A DNA stretch of 51,720 nt from an uncultured Marvinbryantia sp. (GTDB lineage Bacteria; Bacillota; Clostridia; Lachnospirales; Lachnospiraceae). Each line of letters begins with the position of its first letter. Positions within the stretch are counted from its first letter, which is position 1. The translations under genes were made by a program, and so were the position numbers. Below are positions 26,176-34,400 of this stretch, one piece after another. The DNA is taken from contig NZ_CAJKOX010000034.1 in NCBI RefSeq assembly GCF_905201705.1, positions 1 to 51,720 on the forward strand. Direction: 5' to 3'. The notes under the pieces were generated by a model. The model did not search any database. It was not told the DNA's origin and was given only the letters and a program-made list of their open reading frames with translations.

Positions 26176-27174
26176 TCAATTGCGCTGCTGAATACCCAGG
26201 TGATGATACGCTTTTTCCGTCGCGACACGCCCGCGCGGCGTGCGGTTGATAAATCCGTTTTTCAGCAGATACGGTTCGTAGACGTCCTCGATCGTACCCG
26301 CATCCTCCCCGATGGTCGCTGCCAGTGTCTCCAGCCCGACCGGTCCGCCGGAAAATTTTTCGATCAGTGTCAGCAGAAGGTTCCTGTCCGTCACATCAAG
26401 CCCGTAGCGGTCCACCTCCAGAAGATCCAGCGCGAAGCTGGCAATTTCTTTTGTGATGTTTCCGTCGTACTTAACCTGCGCAAAATCCCGTACGCGCTTC
26501 AATAAACGATTGGCAAGACGCGGCGTTCCGCGCGAACGCTTTGCAAGCTCCGCCGCTCCTTCCGCATCAATCTCCACACCGAGGACCTTCGCCGAGTGGC
26601 AGATGATCGTGGAAAGCTCCTCCACAGTATAAAATTCCAGATGATGGATCACACCGAAGCGGTCGCGCAGCGGCGCCGTCAAAAGACCGGCGCGCGTAGT
26701 CGCTCCCACCAGCGTGAAGCGCGGAAGCTCCAGGCGGATGGAACGCGCCGTCGCCCCCTTGCCGATCATGATGTCAATCGCGTAGTCCTCCATCGCCGGG
26801 TAAAGTACCTCCTCCACCTGTCGGTTCAGGCGATGAATCTCGTCCACGAAAAGGACATCGCCCTCCTGCAGATTGTTGAGGATCGCCGCCATCTCGCCCG
26901 GCTTTTCGATCGCCGGACCGGAGGTCACCTTCATGTTTACGCCCATCTCATTGGCAATGATCCCGGCAAGCGTTGTCTTCCCAAGCCCCGGCGGTCCGTA
27001 AAACAGAACATGGTCGAGGGAATCGCCGCGCTGCTTTGCCGCTTCAATATAGATCTTCAGATTTTGTTTCGCTTTTTCCTGCCCGATGTATTCCGAAAGT
27101 GTTTTCGGCCGGAGACTTGGCTCCACCCGGATGTCCTCTTCCGTTACCTCGGTTTCTATAATGCGTTTTTTCAT
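26176..27174 (-). CDS. ruvB: Holliday junction ATPase RuvB
   Basis: 332 residues. The N-terminus EVTEEDIRVEPSLRPKTLSE is typical. Walker A (LFYGPPGLGKTTLAGIIANE), Walker B (VLFVDEIHRLNRQVEEVLYP) and sensor and arginine-finger region (LVGATTRAGLLTAPLRDRFG) are intact, with the winged-helix C-terminus ending in GRVATEKAYHHLGI. RuvB drives branch migration of Holliday junctions with RuvA. It follows ruvA by 24 bases. Confidence 0.97.
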   Translation of the reverse strand: MKKRIIETEVTEEDIRVEPSLRPKTLSEYIGQEKAKQNLKIYIEAAKQRGDSLDHVLFYGPPGLGKTTLAGIIANEMGVNMKVTSGPAIEKPGEMAAILNNLQEGDVLFVDEIHRLNRQVEEVLYPAMEDYAIDIMIGKGATARSIRLELPRFTLVGATTRAGLLTAPLRDRFGVIHHLEFYTVEELSTIICHSAKVLGVEIDAEGAAELAKRSRGTPRLANRLLKRVRDFAQVKYDGNITKEIASFALDLLEVDRYGLDVTDRNLLLTLIEKFSGGPVGLETLAATIGEDAGTIEDVYEPYLLKNGFINRTPRGRVATEKAYHHLGIQQRN

Positions 27175-27198
27175 GCTGCTCTCCTATTTTTCCCTGAC

Positions 27199-27804
27199 TC
27201 ATGATATATGCTTCAAAGCCGCTTTTAAGATATCTTCGGTACTCATATCCGCTGTGATATTTGCCGCCTTTACCGCTTTCAGCGCGTCGCTTCCGGCATA
27301 TCCGAGCGCCACCAGCGCCTGCACCGCCTCGCCCTGGTTATCGTTTGGCGCGGCGGATACGATTTCCGTGTTCTCGGCGAGCTTCTGCTCGAAGGCGTCC
27401 TCCAGACTGAATTTATCTTTCAGCTCCAGCACCAGCTTCTGCGCCGTTTTTTTGCCGATCCCCGGCGCGGCGGAGATGGCCCTGATATCGTCCGCAAGCA
27501 CCGCAAACCGCAGATCAACTGCTGAAATCGCAGTCAGCACGCCGAGCGCCGCCTTCGGTCCGATACCGTTTACCTTCAAAAGAAGCCGGAATGTTTCCAG
27601 ATCGTCCTTTGACAGAAAACCGAAAAGCTGGATCGCATCCTCACGCACATCCATATACGTGTGCAGCAGTACCTCCATGCCGGTACGCACAAGCTGGCCG
27701 GCGTCTCTGCCGGTGATATATACGTTAAATCCGATCCCGTTATTTTCAATGACAGCGATATTTTCCTTCACCTCTGCCAGCGTTCCCTTCACAAATGCAA
27801 TCAT
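27199..27804 (-). CDS. ruvA: Holliday junction DNA-binding protein RuvA
   Basis: 201 residues from MIAFVKGTLAEVKENIAVIE. The N-terminal OB domain, helix-hairpin-helix motifs (GIGPKAALGVLTAIS and APGIGKKTAQKLVLELKDKF) and the C-terminal three-helix domain are all present. RuvA binds four-way junctions and loads RuvB. The ATG overlaps the stop of the phosphatase gene as ATGA, so ruvAB here is fused to the end of the cobalamin gene cluster. Confidence 0.95.
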   Translation of the reverse strand: MIAFVKGTLAEVKENIAVIENNGIGFNVYITGRDAGQLVRTGMEVLLHTYMDVREDAIQLFGFLSKDDLETFRLLLKVNGIGPKAALGVLTAISAVDLRFAVLADDIRAISAAPGIGKKTAQKLVLELKDKFSLEDAFEQKLAENTEIVSAAPNDNQGEAVQALVALGYAGSDALKAVKAANITADMSTEDILKAALKHIS

Positions 27805-28487
27805 TGTATTTCCCGGCAGGTGCCGCCCGCAAAGCTCATCTCTGCCCTGCAGATCACCGCATCCGCCCGCTCTCCTTCCTTCCATTCTATCAGATAGCCG
27901 CAGCCGTTTTTTGCCTGGTAATCGTAATATCCGCGCCGCGGAAGCGCCAGCGCCGAAAGCACGCTCATGATCGTGCCGCCGTGTACCACGCAGGCAATCT
28001 CACGAAAACCCTTCTGCGCAGCCGTATGAAGCACACTCTGAAACGCGCGCACACAGCGCCGCTGAAAATCCTCCCGGCTCTCGCCGCCCGGAAACGGCAG
28101 CGTACCGCCGCTGTCGATCCACGCCTGGTAATCGGCGTTGCCGGACAGCTCCAGATAATTCTTATTTTCAAAAGCGCCAAAATCGCACTCCCGGAAATCC
28201 TCCACGATCGTCTGCGGCACTCCCGGAAAAAGAAGCGTTGCCGTTTGTCGGCAGCGAAGCAAAGGGCTGACAAAGAGCATGTCGGGCGCTAGAAAATCTT
28301 CTCCGCCCTTCGCAGGTCTGGCATTCGCGGGAACATCTGACACCGTGCCCGCGTCGCTTTGCAGATCGCTGCGCGCTCCTTTCAGCTCCGCTCTGCCCTC
28401 CTCGCAGAGCGGCTCGTCAGTCGTCCCGATATAACGCCCTTTTAGGTTTCCAGCCGTCTTTCCATGACGGATCATATATATCTTCAT
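27801..28487 (-). CDS. Histidine phosphatase, CobC-like (alpha-ribazole phosphatase)
   Basis: 228 residues. The catalytic RHG motif is at the start (IYMIRHGKTAGNLKGRYIGT). The second catalytic His is in IACVVHGGTIMSVLSALALP. An insertion of ~25 residues (about 40-65, SDAGTVSDVPANARPAKGG) separates the two halves and looks like a loop. Context with cobS, cobU and cobT suggests it dephosphorylates alpha-ribazole 5'-phosphate in nucleotide-loop assembly, but members of this superfamily are hard to tell apart. It overlaps neighbouring genes by 4 bases on both sides. Confidence 0.8.
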   Translation of the reverse strand: MKIYMIRHGKTAGNLKGRYIGTTDEPLCEEGRAELKGARSDLQSDAGTVSDVPANARPAKGGEDFLAPDMLFVSPLLRCRQTATLLFPGVPQTIVEDFRECDFGAFENKNYLELSGNADYQAWIDSGGTLPFPGGESREDFQRRCVRAFQSVLHTAAQKGFREIACVVHGGTIMSVLSALALPRRGYYDYQAKNGCGYLIEWKEGERADAVICRAEMSFAGGTCREIQ

Positions 28488-28876
28488 TTCAAATTTCCTT
28501 TTATCACCATCGGGATACCCGCCGTCACGCGCACTACCGTATCCGCGTTCCGGGCAAGCTGACAGCAGATACGCCCGGTCAGCTCACGCCACGCCCTCTC
28601 CTGCGCGTCGATGGGCACCACTCCGCAGCCGATTTCATTCGATACGATGCAGATCTGTGGATTTCTTTCTGCAAGATTTTCCGAAAGCTCCTGAAGGCAA
28701 CTCTCAGGCTGCATAAACCGCCGGATAAATTCATGAAAATCGAAGATTGCCCGGCACCGAAAAATATCCTCGAACGCGCAGGTTTTTCCGTCCGCAAAAT
28801 CAGATGGCTTTAAAGAAAAAAGCCTGCACGCCGCATCGCGTTTTCCCTGATAACTTCCGCCAATTACAAGTCTCAT
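28484..28876 (-). CDS. Short CobU-like protein with altered P-loop
   Basis: 130 residues against ~185 for CobU. The N-terminal MRLVIGGSYQGKRDAACRLF has a P-loop-like GGSYQGKR, where Arg replaces the usual Ser/Thr. The end (ICIVSNEIGCGVVPIDAQER, AWRELTGRICCQLARNADTV) matches the CobU C-terminal half closely. The RHR segment that carries the guanylylated His in CobU is missing. A complete cobU lies nearby at 29777, so this is a paralogue. It could be a kinase-only enzyme, a partner of CobU or a relic. It is coupled to the phosphatase gene by a 4-base overlap. Confidence 0.75.
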   Translation of the reverse strand: MRLVIGGSYQGKRDAACRLFSLKPSDFADGKTCAFEDIFRCRAIFDFHEFIRRFMQPESCLQELSENLAERNPQICIVSNEIGCGVVPIDAQERAWRELTGRICCQLARNADTVVRVTAGIPMVIKGNLK

Positions 28877-28942
28877 ATCTTTTTACGCCATTCCTTTCCC
28901 GGAGCTTTGAAGCCCCACCGTCCCGTTTCCTGCCGCTTTGCC

Positions 28943-28965
28943 AGCCGGGCCCCCGCCGCCCGGCT
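28943..28965. repeat. GC-rich perfect hairpin after cobS
   Basis: AGCCGGGC (28943-28950) pairs fully with GCCCGGCT (28958-28965) around a 7-base loop. It lies between cobS and the CobU-like gene. No T-run follows on the minus strand, so it may be an RNA processing or partial stop signal. Confidence 0.5.
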
Positions 28966-28981
28966 CATGGTTTTCGTTTTT

Positions 28982-29007
28982 TTACTGTTCACTCCGTTCG
29001 CAGTAAC
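28982..29007. repeat. 26-base dispersed stem-loop, copy 2
   Basis: It is 25/26 identical to 26081-26106 in the same orientation. It lies 9 bases beyond the cobS stop. The ends TTACTG/CAGTAA can pair. Confidence 0.6.
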
Positions 29008-29015
29008 TCGTTTTC

Positions 29016-29780
29016 TTAACCAAGCAGCCGCCCGGCGATCACAACCGCGGCAGCCATCGCCAGCTCACAGGTCTGTACAAAGAACCCGGCCAGATCTCCG
29101 GTCGTTCCGCCAAATTTGCTGTACGACATCCAGCGGTAATATCCAAACGCTGCTGCTGCCGCCGCAAAGCAGACCGCTCCGCGAATGCCGCCAACCGCAA
29201 GCATCAATACCAGACACACGGCAATGTAGCAGATCATCGTAATCCCGACCGTCTTTTTCTGCGCCGCGTCAGAAAAGGCGTGTACCAGTCCGCTTTTTTT
29301 TGCCTTTTTAAAGGTGACGACCGACAGGGCGCTTAACGCGCGTGACAGCACAAAACCGATTGCCAGCACCTCTATATCCGCTGTCGTCGCCTCGCTGTAC
29401 ACGCCGAAGGTCAGAACAAAATAACAGATTCCCATAAGGATCGCAAACGCCCCGGAGTGGGAATCCTTTAAAATCTCCAGCTTTTCCTCTACCGGCTTGT
29501 AGGAATTGATCGCATCCGAGGTGTCCAGAAAACCGTCCATATGGATGCCGCCCGTCACAAGCACCGGGATCAAAACCAGCACCGCCGTCCGAAAATTTCC
29601 TTCACCCGTGAGATATCCGCCGTACTGCCGCCACAGCACCATCAGCGCTCCGATCGCAGCGCCGATCAGCGGAAAAAAGCAGAACATATAGCGCATCCGC
29701 TCCTTTGTCCACTCCATGCGCGGCATCGGAATGCGCGAATACATCGAAAAGGCAACCACAAATGCCCCGATAAGCTTCAT
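29016..29780 (-). CDS. cobS: Adenosylcobinamide-GDP ribazoletransferase (cobalamin synthase)
   Basis: 254 residues from MKLIGAFVVAFSMYSRIPMP. It is a polytopic membrane protein with the family motif GGIHMDGFLDTSDAINSYKP, whose Asp residues bind Mg and substrate, and SHSGAFAILMGICYFVL. It joins adenosylcobinamide-GDP to alpha-ribazole to complete the nucleotide loop of B12. The start overlaps the cobU stop as ATGA. The small region after it holds two hairpins before the CobU-like gene. Confidence 0.94.
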   Translation of the reverse strand: MKLIGAFVVAFSMYSRIPMPRMEWTKERMRYMFCFFPLIGAAIGALMVLWRQYGGYLTGEGNFRTAVLVLIPVLVTGGIHMDGFLDTSDAINSYKPVEEKLEILKDSHSGAFAILMGICYFVLTFGVYSEATTADIEVLAIGFVLSRALSALSVVTFKKAKKSGLVHAFSDAAQKKTVGITMICYIAVCLVLMLAVGGIRGAVCFAAAAAAFGYYRWMSYSKFGGTTGDLAGFFVQTCELAMAAAVVIAGRLLG

Positions 29781-30313
29781 AAGATAACCGCCTCGCTTTG
29801 CTTTAAGATTACCGGAATTCCATACACGATCTCTGCCACGCAGTCTGCATCGCGCGCCATTGCGCAGTTGACGCTCCCAAGACATTCCAGATACTGCGTC
29901 GTCCATTCATCAAACACCGCACCATCCGAAAACACTTCGTTGGTGACGACGATCAGATTGGCGCACTGCTCTCTGATGGAAGCGATGCCGGCCATGATCT
30001 TTGCCGCCGTCGCCTGCGGCGTGTGCGCCTTTCCGTCAAAAAATTCATTGGCAGTCAGGTTTGACATGCACTCAAGGAGCGCCGTACTGCCCGGCTCCAG
30101 CGCAAGCTTCTGAAGATCCGTCGGACATTCCAGCGTCTCAAACTGCTTTCCGGCGCGCATCCTGCGGTGCCGCGCAATGCGCTTTTGGCTCTCCTCATCT
30201 GTACACTGCATCGTTGCGATGTAATAGCGCCTGGTATTTCCAAGCTTTAAAACCTGCTGCTCCGCCCAGGCAGATTTCCCGCTGCCGCTTCCTCCTGTAA
30301 CCACCAAAAACAT
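29777..30313 (-). CDS. cobU: Adenosylcobinamide kinase/guanylyltransferase
   Basis: 178 residues from MFLVVTGGSGSGKSAWAEQQ. The P-loop GGSGSGKS is intact, and KRIARHRRMRAGKQFETLEC includes the His that is guanylylated. ANLIVVTNEVFSDGAVFDEW and ARDADCVAEIVYGIPVIL complete the CobU fold. An in-frame ATG at 30334 would add 7 residues but has no ribosome-binding site. It phosphorylates adenosylcobinamide and then adds GMP. It lies between cobT and cobS. Confidence 0.94.
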   Translation of the reverse strand: MFLVVTGGSGSGKSAWAEQQVLKLGNTRRYYIATMQCTDEESQKRIARHRRMRAGKQFETLECPTDLQKLALEPGSTALLECMSNLTANEFFDGKAHTPQATAAKIMAGIASIREQCANLIVVTNEVFSDGAVFDEWTTQYLECLGSVNCAMARDADCVAEIVYGIPVILKQSEAVIL

Positions 30314-30375
30314 GCTATCCGTCTTCCTTTCCATCCATGGATTTCGTGCCGTGTCCGTTTCACCGGTCTGACATT

Positions 30376-31425
30376 TTACGTGAGCGGCTGGTAAGCCTCC
30401 ATGGAGATGTCGTCAAAGGTGCTCATTTTCTGGTAGACCTCGCACGCCATATCGAGCACCGGAAACAGCGTAACCGCTCCGGTCCCCTCGCCAAGACACA
30501 TATTGCAGTGCAGCGCCGCCTCCAGGGAAAGCGCGTCGAGCACAAGCTGCGCCGCAGGCTCCTTCGATACGTGAGAGGCAATCATAAAGTCTTTGCACTG
30601 CGGACAGATCTGCGCCGCCGTCAGAGCCGCCACCGAGGAAATGAAGCCGTCGATGACGATCGGCACGCGGTACTTTGCCCCGCCGAGGAACACCCCGGCA
30701 AGTCCGGCGATATCCAGTCCGCCGAGAGCCGCCAGCACGTCCACCGCATCCCGGCAGCCGGGGAGGTGCATCGCCAGAGCTTTTTTGATCACCTGTATTT
30801 TCTTTTCCAGTCCGGCACTCGTAAGTCCTGCCCCGCGGCCGGTCATTTTCTCCGGCTCCTCGTGAAGAAAAGCGCACGCCAGCGCGCTGCTGGTCGTCGT
30901 ATTTCCAATGCCCATCTCCCCGGTCGCAAGGATCTGATAGCCCTTCGCCGCCAAGTCGCCCACCAGGTCGCAGCCGGTTTTCAGCGCCTGCAGCGCCTGC
31001 GCGCGTGTCATCGCCCACTCCTTCGCCAGATTCTTCGTGCCGTATGCAACCTTACGGTTTAAGGCACAGGTATCCGCCGCCACCCCGATATCGACGGGAA
31101 AAATATCTGCACCGGCCTTTTTGCAGAGCACTGCCGCCGTCGCCTGCCCGGAGAGAAAATTTTCTGTCACCAGAGCCGTCACCTCCTGTCCGGTCTGGGT
31201 GACGCCCTCCTCCACCACGCCGTTATCGGCGCACATCACGATCAGTCCTTTTTTATCCAGTGAAATGCGGGCGCTGCCCTTGATACCGGCAATGCGCACC
31301 AGATAATCCTCCAGCATACCGAGACTGTGCAGCGGCTTTGCAATGCCGTCCCACTTTTTCCGGCAAAGCTCCATTGCCGTCTCATCCAGCTTTTCTGCCT
31401 TATATTCCTCTATCCATTCCTTCAT
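30376..31425 (-). CDS. cobT: Nicotinate-nucleotide-dimethylbenzimidazole phosphoribosyltransferase
   Basis: 349 residues from MKEWIEEYKAEKLDE. Signatures are VMCADNGVVEEGVTQTGQEV, ATGEMGIGNTTTSSALACAF (phosphate-binding loop) and NMCLGEGTGAVTLFPVLDMA with the catalytic Glu. It makes alpha-ribazole phosphate from the lower-ligand base. It is the first gene of the cobT-cobU-cobS cluster, behind a consensus promoter at 31523-31551. I see no cobalamin riboswitch in the ~95-base leader, so control by B12 at this promoter is not supported. Confidence 0.94.
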   Translation of the reverse strand: MKEWIEEYKAEKLDETAMELCRKKWDGIAKPLHSLGMLEDYLVRIAGIKGSARISLDKKGLIVMCADNGVVEEGVTQTGQEVTALVTENFLSGQATAAVLCKKAGADIFPVDIGVAADTCALNRKVAYGTKNLAKEWAMTRAQALQALKTGCDLVGDLAAKGYQILATGEMGIGNTTTSSALACAFLHEEPEKMTGRGAGLTSAGLEKKIQVIKKALAMHLPGCRDAVDVLAALGGLDIAGLAGVFLGGAKYRVPIVIDGFISSVAALTAAQICPQCKDFMIASHVSKEPAAQLVLDALSLEAALHCNMCLGEGTGAVTLFPVLDMACEVYQKMSTFDDISMEAYQPLT

Positions 31426-31522
31426 CGTTGTACACCCATCTTCTTTCCTGACTTTCGAAAACGGCTGCTGTTCTACCATGCGCGGCTGTTTCCGCTGTCA
31501 AAAATTATCCAGCATCCTATCC

Positions 31523-31551
31523 ATTATAAAAAATCCCTCAAAAAGTGTCAA
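31523..31551 (-). promoter_or_regulatory. Consensus sigma-A promoter for cobTUS
   Basis: Minus strand TTGACA (31551-31546), 17-base spacer, TATAAT (31528-31523): a perfect match to both hexamers, ~100 bases before the cobT ATG. Confidence 0.88.
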
Positions 31552-31595
31552 CCAAAACAATATACTTTGCTGTGAACGGAATGAACAGCAACCAG

Positions 31596-31626
31596 AAAAA
31601 GGCACCCGGTCCCGGAACCAGATGCC
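31596..31626 (-). terminator. Intrinsic terminator after wall-hydrolase gene
   Basis: GGCACCCGGT (31601-31610) pairs with ACCAGATGCC (31617-31626), allowing three G-U pairs. The minus strand then has five T (31600-31596). Confidence 0.8.
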
Positions 31627-31650
31627 ATTTTTCGTAAAAATCATCGCCGA

Positions 31651-33093
31651 TCACAGATTGGATATCGCCAGTGCATATTCCGCCAGATATCGACTCTCAA
31701 ATGCCGGAAATTTCTTGATGCGGTATTTGTACAGCTTTTGCAGAAATACTGCATCTGTCATAGAAGGCGTAGCTTTAATTGCCTTGACGGCATTGACCGC
31801 CGTCGTCTGTCCATGCTGGATGGAGTAGCTGTATACCGCCCCCTTTACTACTTCGGAACGCACCGCAAGATTGATGCCGGACCTTGCCAGCGTGGTCTCC
31901 ACCGGATCATAATAATTCACCTTTGCGAACTTGTCCTGCAGCTCTGCGAACTGCTTCGGATTTCTTGCATAGATTGTATTCCACGCCTTATAAAACTTCT
32001 TGTTGCCCTTCAGCTTTGTGCCGTCCGTCAGCGCTACATAGGGCTTGAACTCCGCGCAAAGCTTTGCATTCTGCGAATACGCATATTTCACAAACGGAAG
32101 CAGGGAATAGCGGTTATCAAACTGGTAAGCGCCGCAGGCATTCCCGTTGTCTCCTCCTGTCTGGTTATACGCCGCGGAGCCGGACTCAAAGGTAAGGAAA
32201 AACAGCATTCTGTCCGACGGCGAATTCGTGGTATCCGGAACCAGCGTACACTCTCCGTTTGCAGCCGCTATGTATTTTCGTCCCTTCCAGGTAACCGTTC
32301 TGCCGGTGATCATGACACCGGTTTTGACATGAAAGGCATAAAGCTTTCCGTCAATCGAATAGATCCCTGTCACACGCTCGCCGGTGCTCTTGGACAGATA
32401 ATATTTCTTTCCGTTAAGCTCCAGCCAGCCGGTCTTCATATCATTCTTGAAATAGTACCACTTGTTATTCACCTTCTGCCAGCCCGTCTGCATCACGCCC
32501 TTGCTGTCAAAAAGGTACGACTTTCCGTTGCTGAACTTATAGATCTGGTTTGTGATGGCAAAGCGGTTGCTTTTCTGGAAATAATACTTTTTCTTGTTGA
32601 TCGTTTTCCAGCCATACTGGCTCACACCGTCCTTCGAAAAATAACGGTAGCCGCCCGGCATCTTGCAAAGACCGGTCAGACGATATCCATATTTATTTAC
32701 GTAATACTTCCCGATCGGGGCAATCGTGATCCATTTGGATTTGAGCATCACACCGGCAGATGTATAATAATAATACTTGCCGTTTATTTTCTGCCAGCCC
32801 GCCTTGAAGTTTTTTACCCAGCGCCCGTCGTCGCGCACGAACACGCGCGTCTTCTTGCCGTTAACACTCTTAGTCAGCCATTTATTGCGGTCCATATAAC
32901 CGCTGCTGTTCAGATGGCGGTCCCCTACCCACTTGTTTTTTACCAGTGTTTTTCCGTTTTTATAACAACGCATGTCCCCGTTTTTGCCGACGGACTTCCA
33001 TGTATAAGTGGCTGCCTTTGCACTGATCGGCACACTTGCCGCAAAAATCAGCGCGAAAAGCATAACGATAAGATAAACGCCCTTCTTTTTCAT
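31651..33093 (-). CDS. Secreted protein: wall-binding repeats plus lysozyme-like C-terminal domain
   Basis: 480 residues. A signal peptide (MKKKGVYLIVMLFALIFAAS, cleavage likely after SAKA at ~27) is followed by ~10 choline-binding-like repeats of ~20 residues rich in W, G, Y (GWQKINGKYYYYTSAGVML, GWQKVNNKWYYFKNDMKTGW) up to residue ~290. The C-terminal domain begins DRMLFFLTFESGSAAYNQTG and includes NGNACGAYQFDNRYSLLPFV, resembling lysozyme-like domains with a catalytic Glu followed by a G-YQFD loop. It probably cuts peptidoglycan or acts at the cell surface. It follows the SleB-type gene by 14 bases, so the two form an operon. Confidence 0.8.
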   Translation of the reverse strand: MKKKGVYLIVMLFALIFAASVPISAKAATYTWKSVGKNGDMRCYKNGKTLVKNKWVGDRHLNSSGYMDRNKWLTKSVNGKKTRVFVRDDGRWVKNFKAGWQKINGKYYYYTSAGVMLKSKWITIAPIGKYYVNKYGYRLTGLCKMPGGYRYFSKDGVSQYGWKTINKKKYYFQKSNRFAITNQIYKFSNGKSYLFDSKGVMQTGWQKVNNKWYYFKNDMKTGWLELNGKKYYLSKSTGERVTGIYSIDGKLYAFHVKTGVMITGRTVTWKGRKYIAAANGECTLVPDTTNSPSDRMLFFLTFESGSAAYNQTGGDNGNACGAYQFDNRYSLLPFVKYAYSQNAKLCAEFKPYVALTDGTKLKGNKKFYKAWNTIYARNPKQFAELQDKFAKVNYYDPVETTLARSGINLAVRSEVVKGAVYSYSIQHGQTTAVNAVKAIKATPSMTDAVFLQKLYKYRIKKFPAFESRYLAEYALAISNL

Positions 33094-33107
33094 TTCATTA
33101 CTCCTCC

Positions 33108-34202
33108 TTAACTGAACCAGTGACTGCCTATTTTCAGCCTGCCGTATCCTGTATTAAAAAAATAATATCCTTTCAGCTTAGAACCATCTGTAAGTACCTC
33201 TGTGGCAGCCTTTTTACAATTTGCATACGCTGTTTTCTCCCAGCCGGAAAGTGATCCGCTATAGTAAGCCCGGTTGAAATATCCGCTATATACCGCAGAG
33301 AACTGACCGCTCTGAAAAATAACGCTCTTCAGCGTATTCGGAAATTTTGAGCTGTTTACCCGGTTGACTATTACGCTGGCAACCGCCAACATTCCCTTAT
33401 ATGACTGATTGCCGGCTTCCGCAAAGGTGATCGATGCAAGGAGCCGGACGTCCGCCTCCTTTGGCGGGTTCTTCGGGTTCTTATTTCCCTTTGTGATATT
33501 CCCCTCTGCGTCCACGTAGCTCTTATTGCTGCCGCTGCCGATCCACTGCGATGTGGCCATCACGCCGTTCTTATCGTAATAATGCTTCTCGTACCACTGG
33601 TTTACGACCTTCCCGGAACCTTTCAGACAGCAATAGGTCTTTCCTTTAACCGTAAACATGCCGTATTTCGATTTCCCGTTGCTGCCGTAATAATAATTTT
33701 TTACCCAGCGGTTTTTTACCATCTCTCCCTTGGAATTGTAATAATAATCCCCCACACGCTTGCTCGTGACGCGTCCGGTATCCTTTTTGCAATAATAGGT
33801 TTTGCCTCGGACGGTAAATTTTCCGGTCTTCAGCTTCCCGTTTGAACCAAAGTAGAAATATTGTTTTTTAATCTTCACCCAGCGGTTCTTTACCATTACG
33901 CCGTCCTTTGCGTAATAATAGCTTCCGACCTTTTTGCTGACGACTCTTCCCGTGGACCGCTTCACATAGTAATATTTTCCGCCCACCGAAAAACGCCCGG
34001 TCTTCAGATAACCCTTTTTATCAAAATAATACCATTTCCCGCTGATTTTTTTCCATCCGTTTTTTACATATGTCTTTTTTTTCGTGTCGTAATACTTCGT
34101 CTTTCCTCCGGATTGTTTCCACCCGGCACTGCACACCGTCGAAAACGACAGCGTACACAGAATAACAAGCAGCAAAAAAAATACTGTTCGTTTCTTTTTC
34201 AT
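33108..34202 (-). CDS. Secreted wall-binding-repeat protein with SleB/CwlJ hydrolase domain
   Basis: 364 residues. The signal peptide (MKKKRTVFFLLLVILCTLSF) ends near AG at 27. Seven or so W/Y/G repeats (GWKKISGKWYYFDKKGYLKT) run to residue ~235. The C-terminal ~115 residues form a hydrolase_2 (SleB/CwlJ) domain: LLASITFAEAGNQSYKGMLA with the catalytic Glu, VASVIVNRVNSSKFPNTLKS, FNTGYGRLKIGSHWFS. Relatives open the spore cortex, but here a vegetative promoter at 34262-34290 suggests a role in growing cells. Such repeats bind wall polymers, classically choline teichoic acid. Confidence 0.88.
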   Translation of the reverse strand: MKKKRTVFFLLLVILCTLSFSTVCSAGWKQSGGKTKYYDTKKKTYVKNGWKKISGKWYYFDKKGYLKTGRFSVGGKYYYVKRSTGRVVSKKVGSYYYAKDGVMVKNRWVKIKKQYFYFGSNGKLKTGKFTVRGKTYYCKKDTGRVTSKRVGDYYYNSKGEMVKNRWVKNYYYGSNGKSKYGMFTVKGKTYCCLKGSGKVVNQWYEKHYYDKNGVMATSQWIGSGSNKSYVDAEGNITKGNKNPKNPPKEADVRLLASITFAEAGNQSYKGMLAVASVIVNRVNSSKFPNTLKSVIFQSGQFSAVYSGYFNRAYYSGSLSGWEKTAYANCKKAATEVLTDGSKLKGYYFFNTGYGRLKIGSHWFS

Positions 34203-34261
34203 AACTTGTTCAAAATCCTCTCCCTCTGTTTTGTTACGAAAATATTAAAACATTTGCTCTC

Positions 34262-34290
34262 ACTATAACATTTTTTCCTTATTCTGTCAA
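34262..34290 (-). promoter_or_regulatory. Strong sigma-A promoter for wall-hydrolase pair
   Basis: Minus strand TTGACA (34290-34285), 17-base spacer, TATAGT (34267-34262), 60 bases before the ATG at 34202. Confidence 0.85.
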
Positions 34291-34341
34291 CTTTTCGCAA
34301 CACTTTCTCTATAATGCACAAAAAGCAAAAGGATCTCAAAC

Positions 34342-34368
34342 AAAAAAAGCGGTCTGACCGCCTTTTTT
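34342..34368. terminator. Bidirectional terminator after SpoIVA-like gene
   Basis: GCGGT-CTG-ACCGC (34349-34361) is flanked by seven A on the left and six T on the right, so it can stop transcription on both strands. It lies 33 bases beyond the SpoIVA-like stop. Confidence 0.7.
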
Positions 34369-34400
34369 GTATATAAAAAAACAGATTTCTTCTTTTTTCG

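Noticed and set aside
31426..31650. Cobalamin riboswitch upstream of cobT
   Set aside because: The gap has a consensus promoter and a terminator for the other gene, but no B12-box-like conserved core; the leader is too short.
31738..33111. 457-codon plus-strand frame opposite the wall-repeat protein
   Set aside because: Product of repeat structure read backwards; no start signal and no known family.
31740..34100. CRISPR or tandem DNA repeat array
   Set aside because: The periodic signal comes from protein repeats of ~20 residues with diverged DNA, not from identical direct repeats with spacers. No CRISPR array or cas gene was seen in the window.
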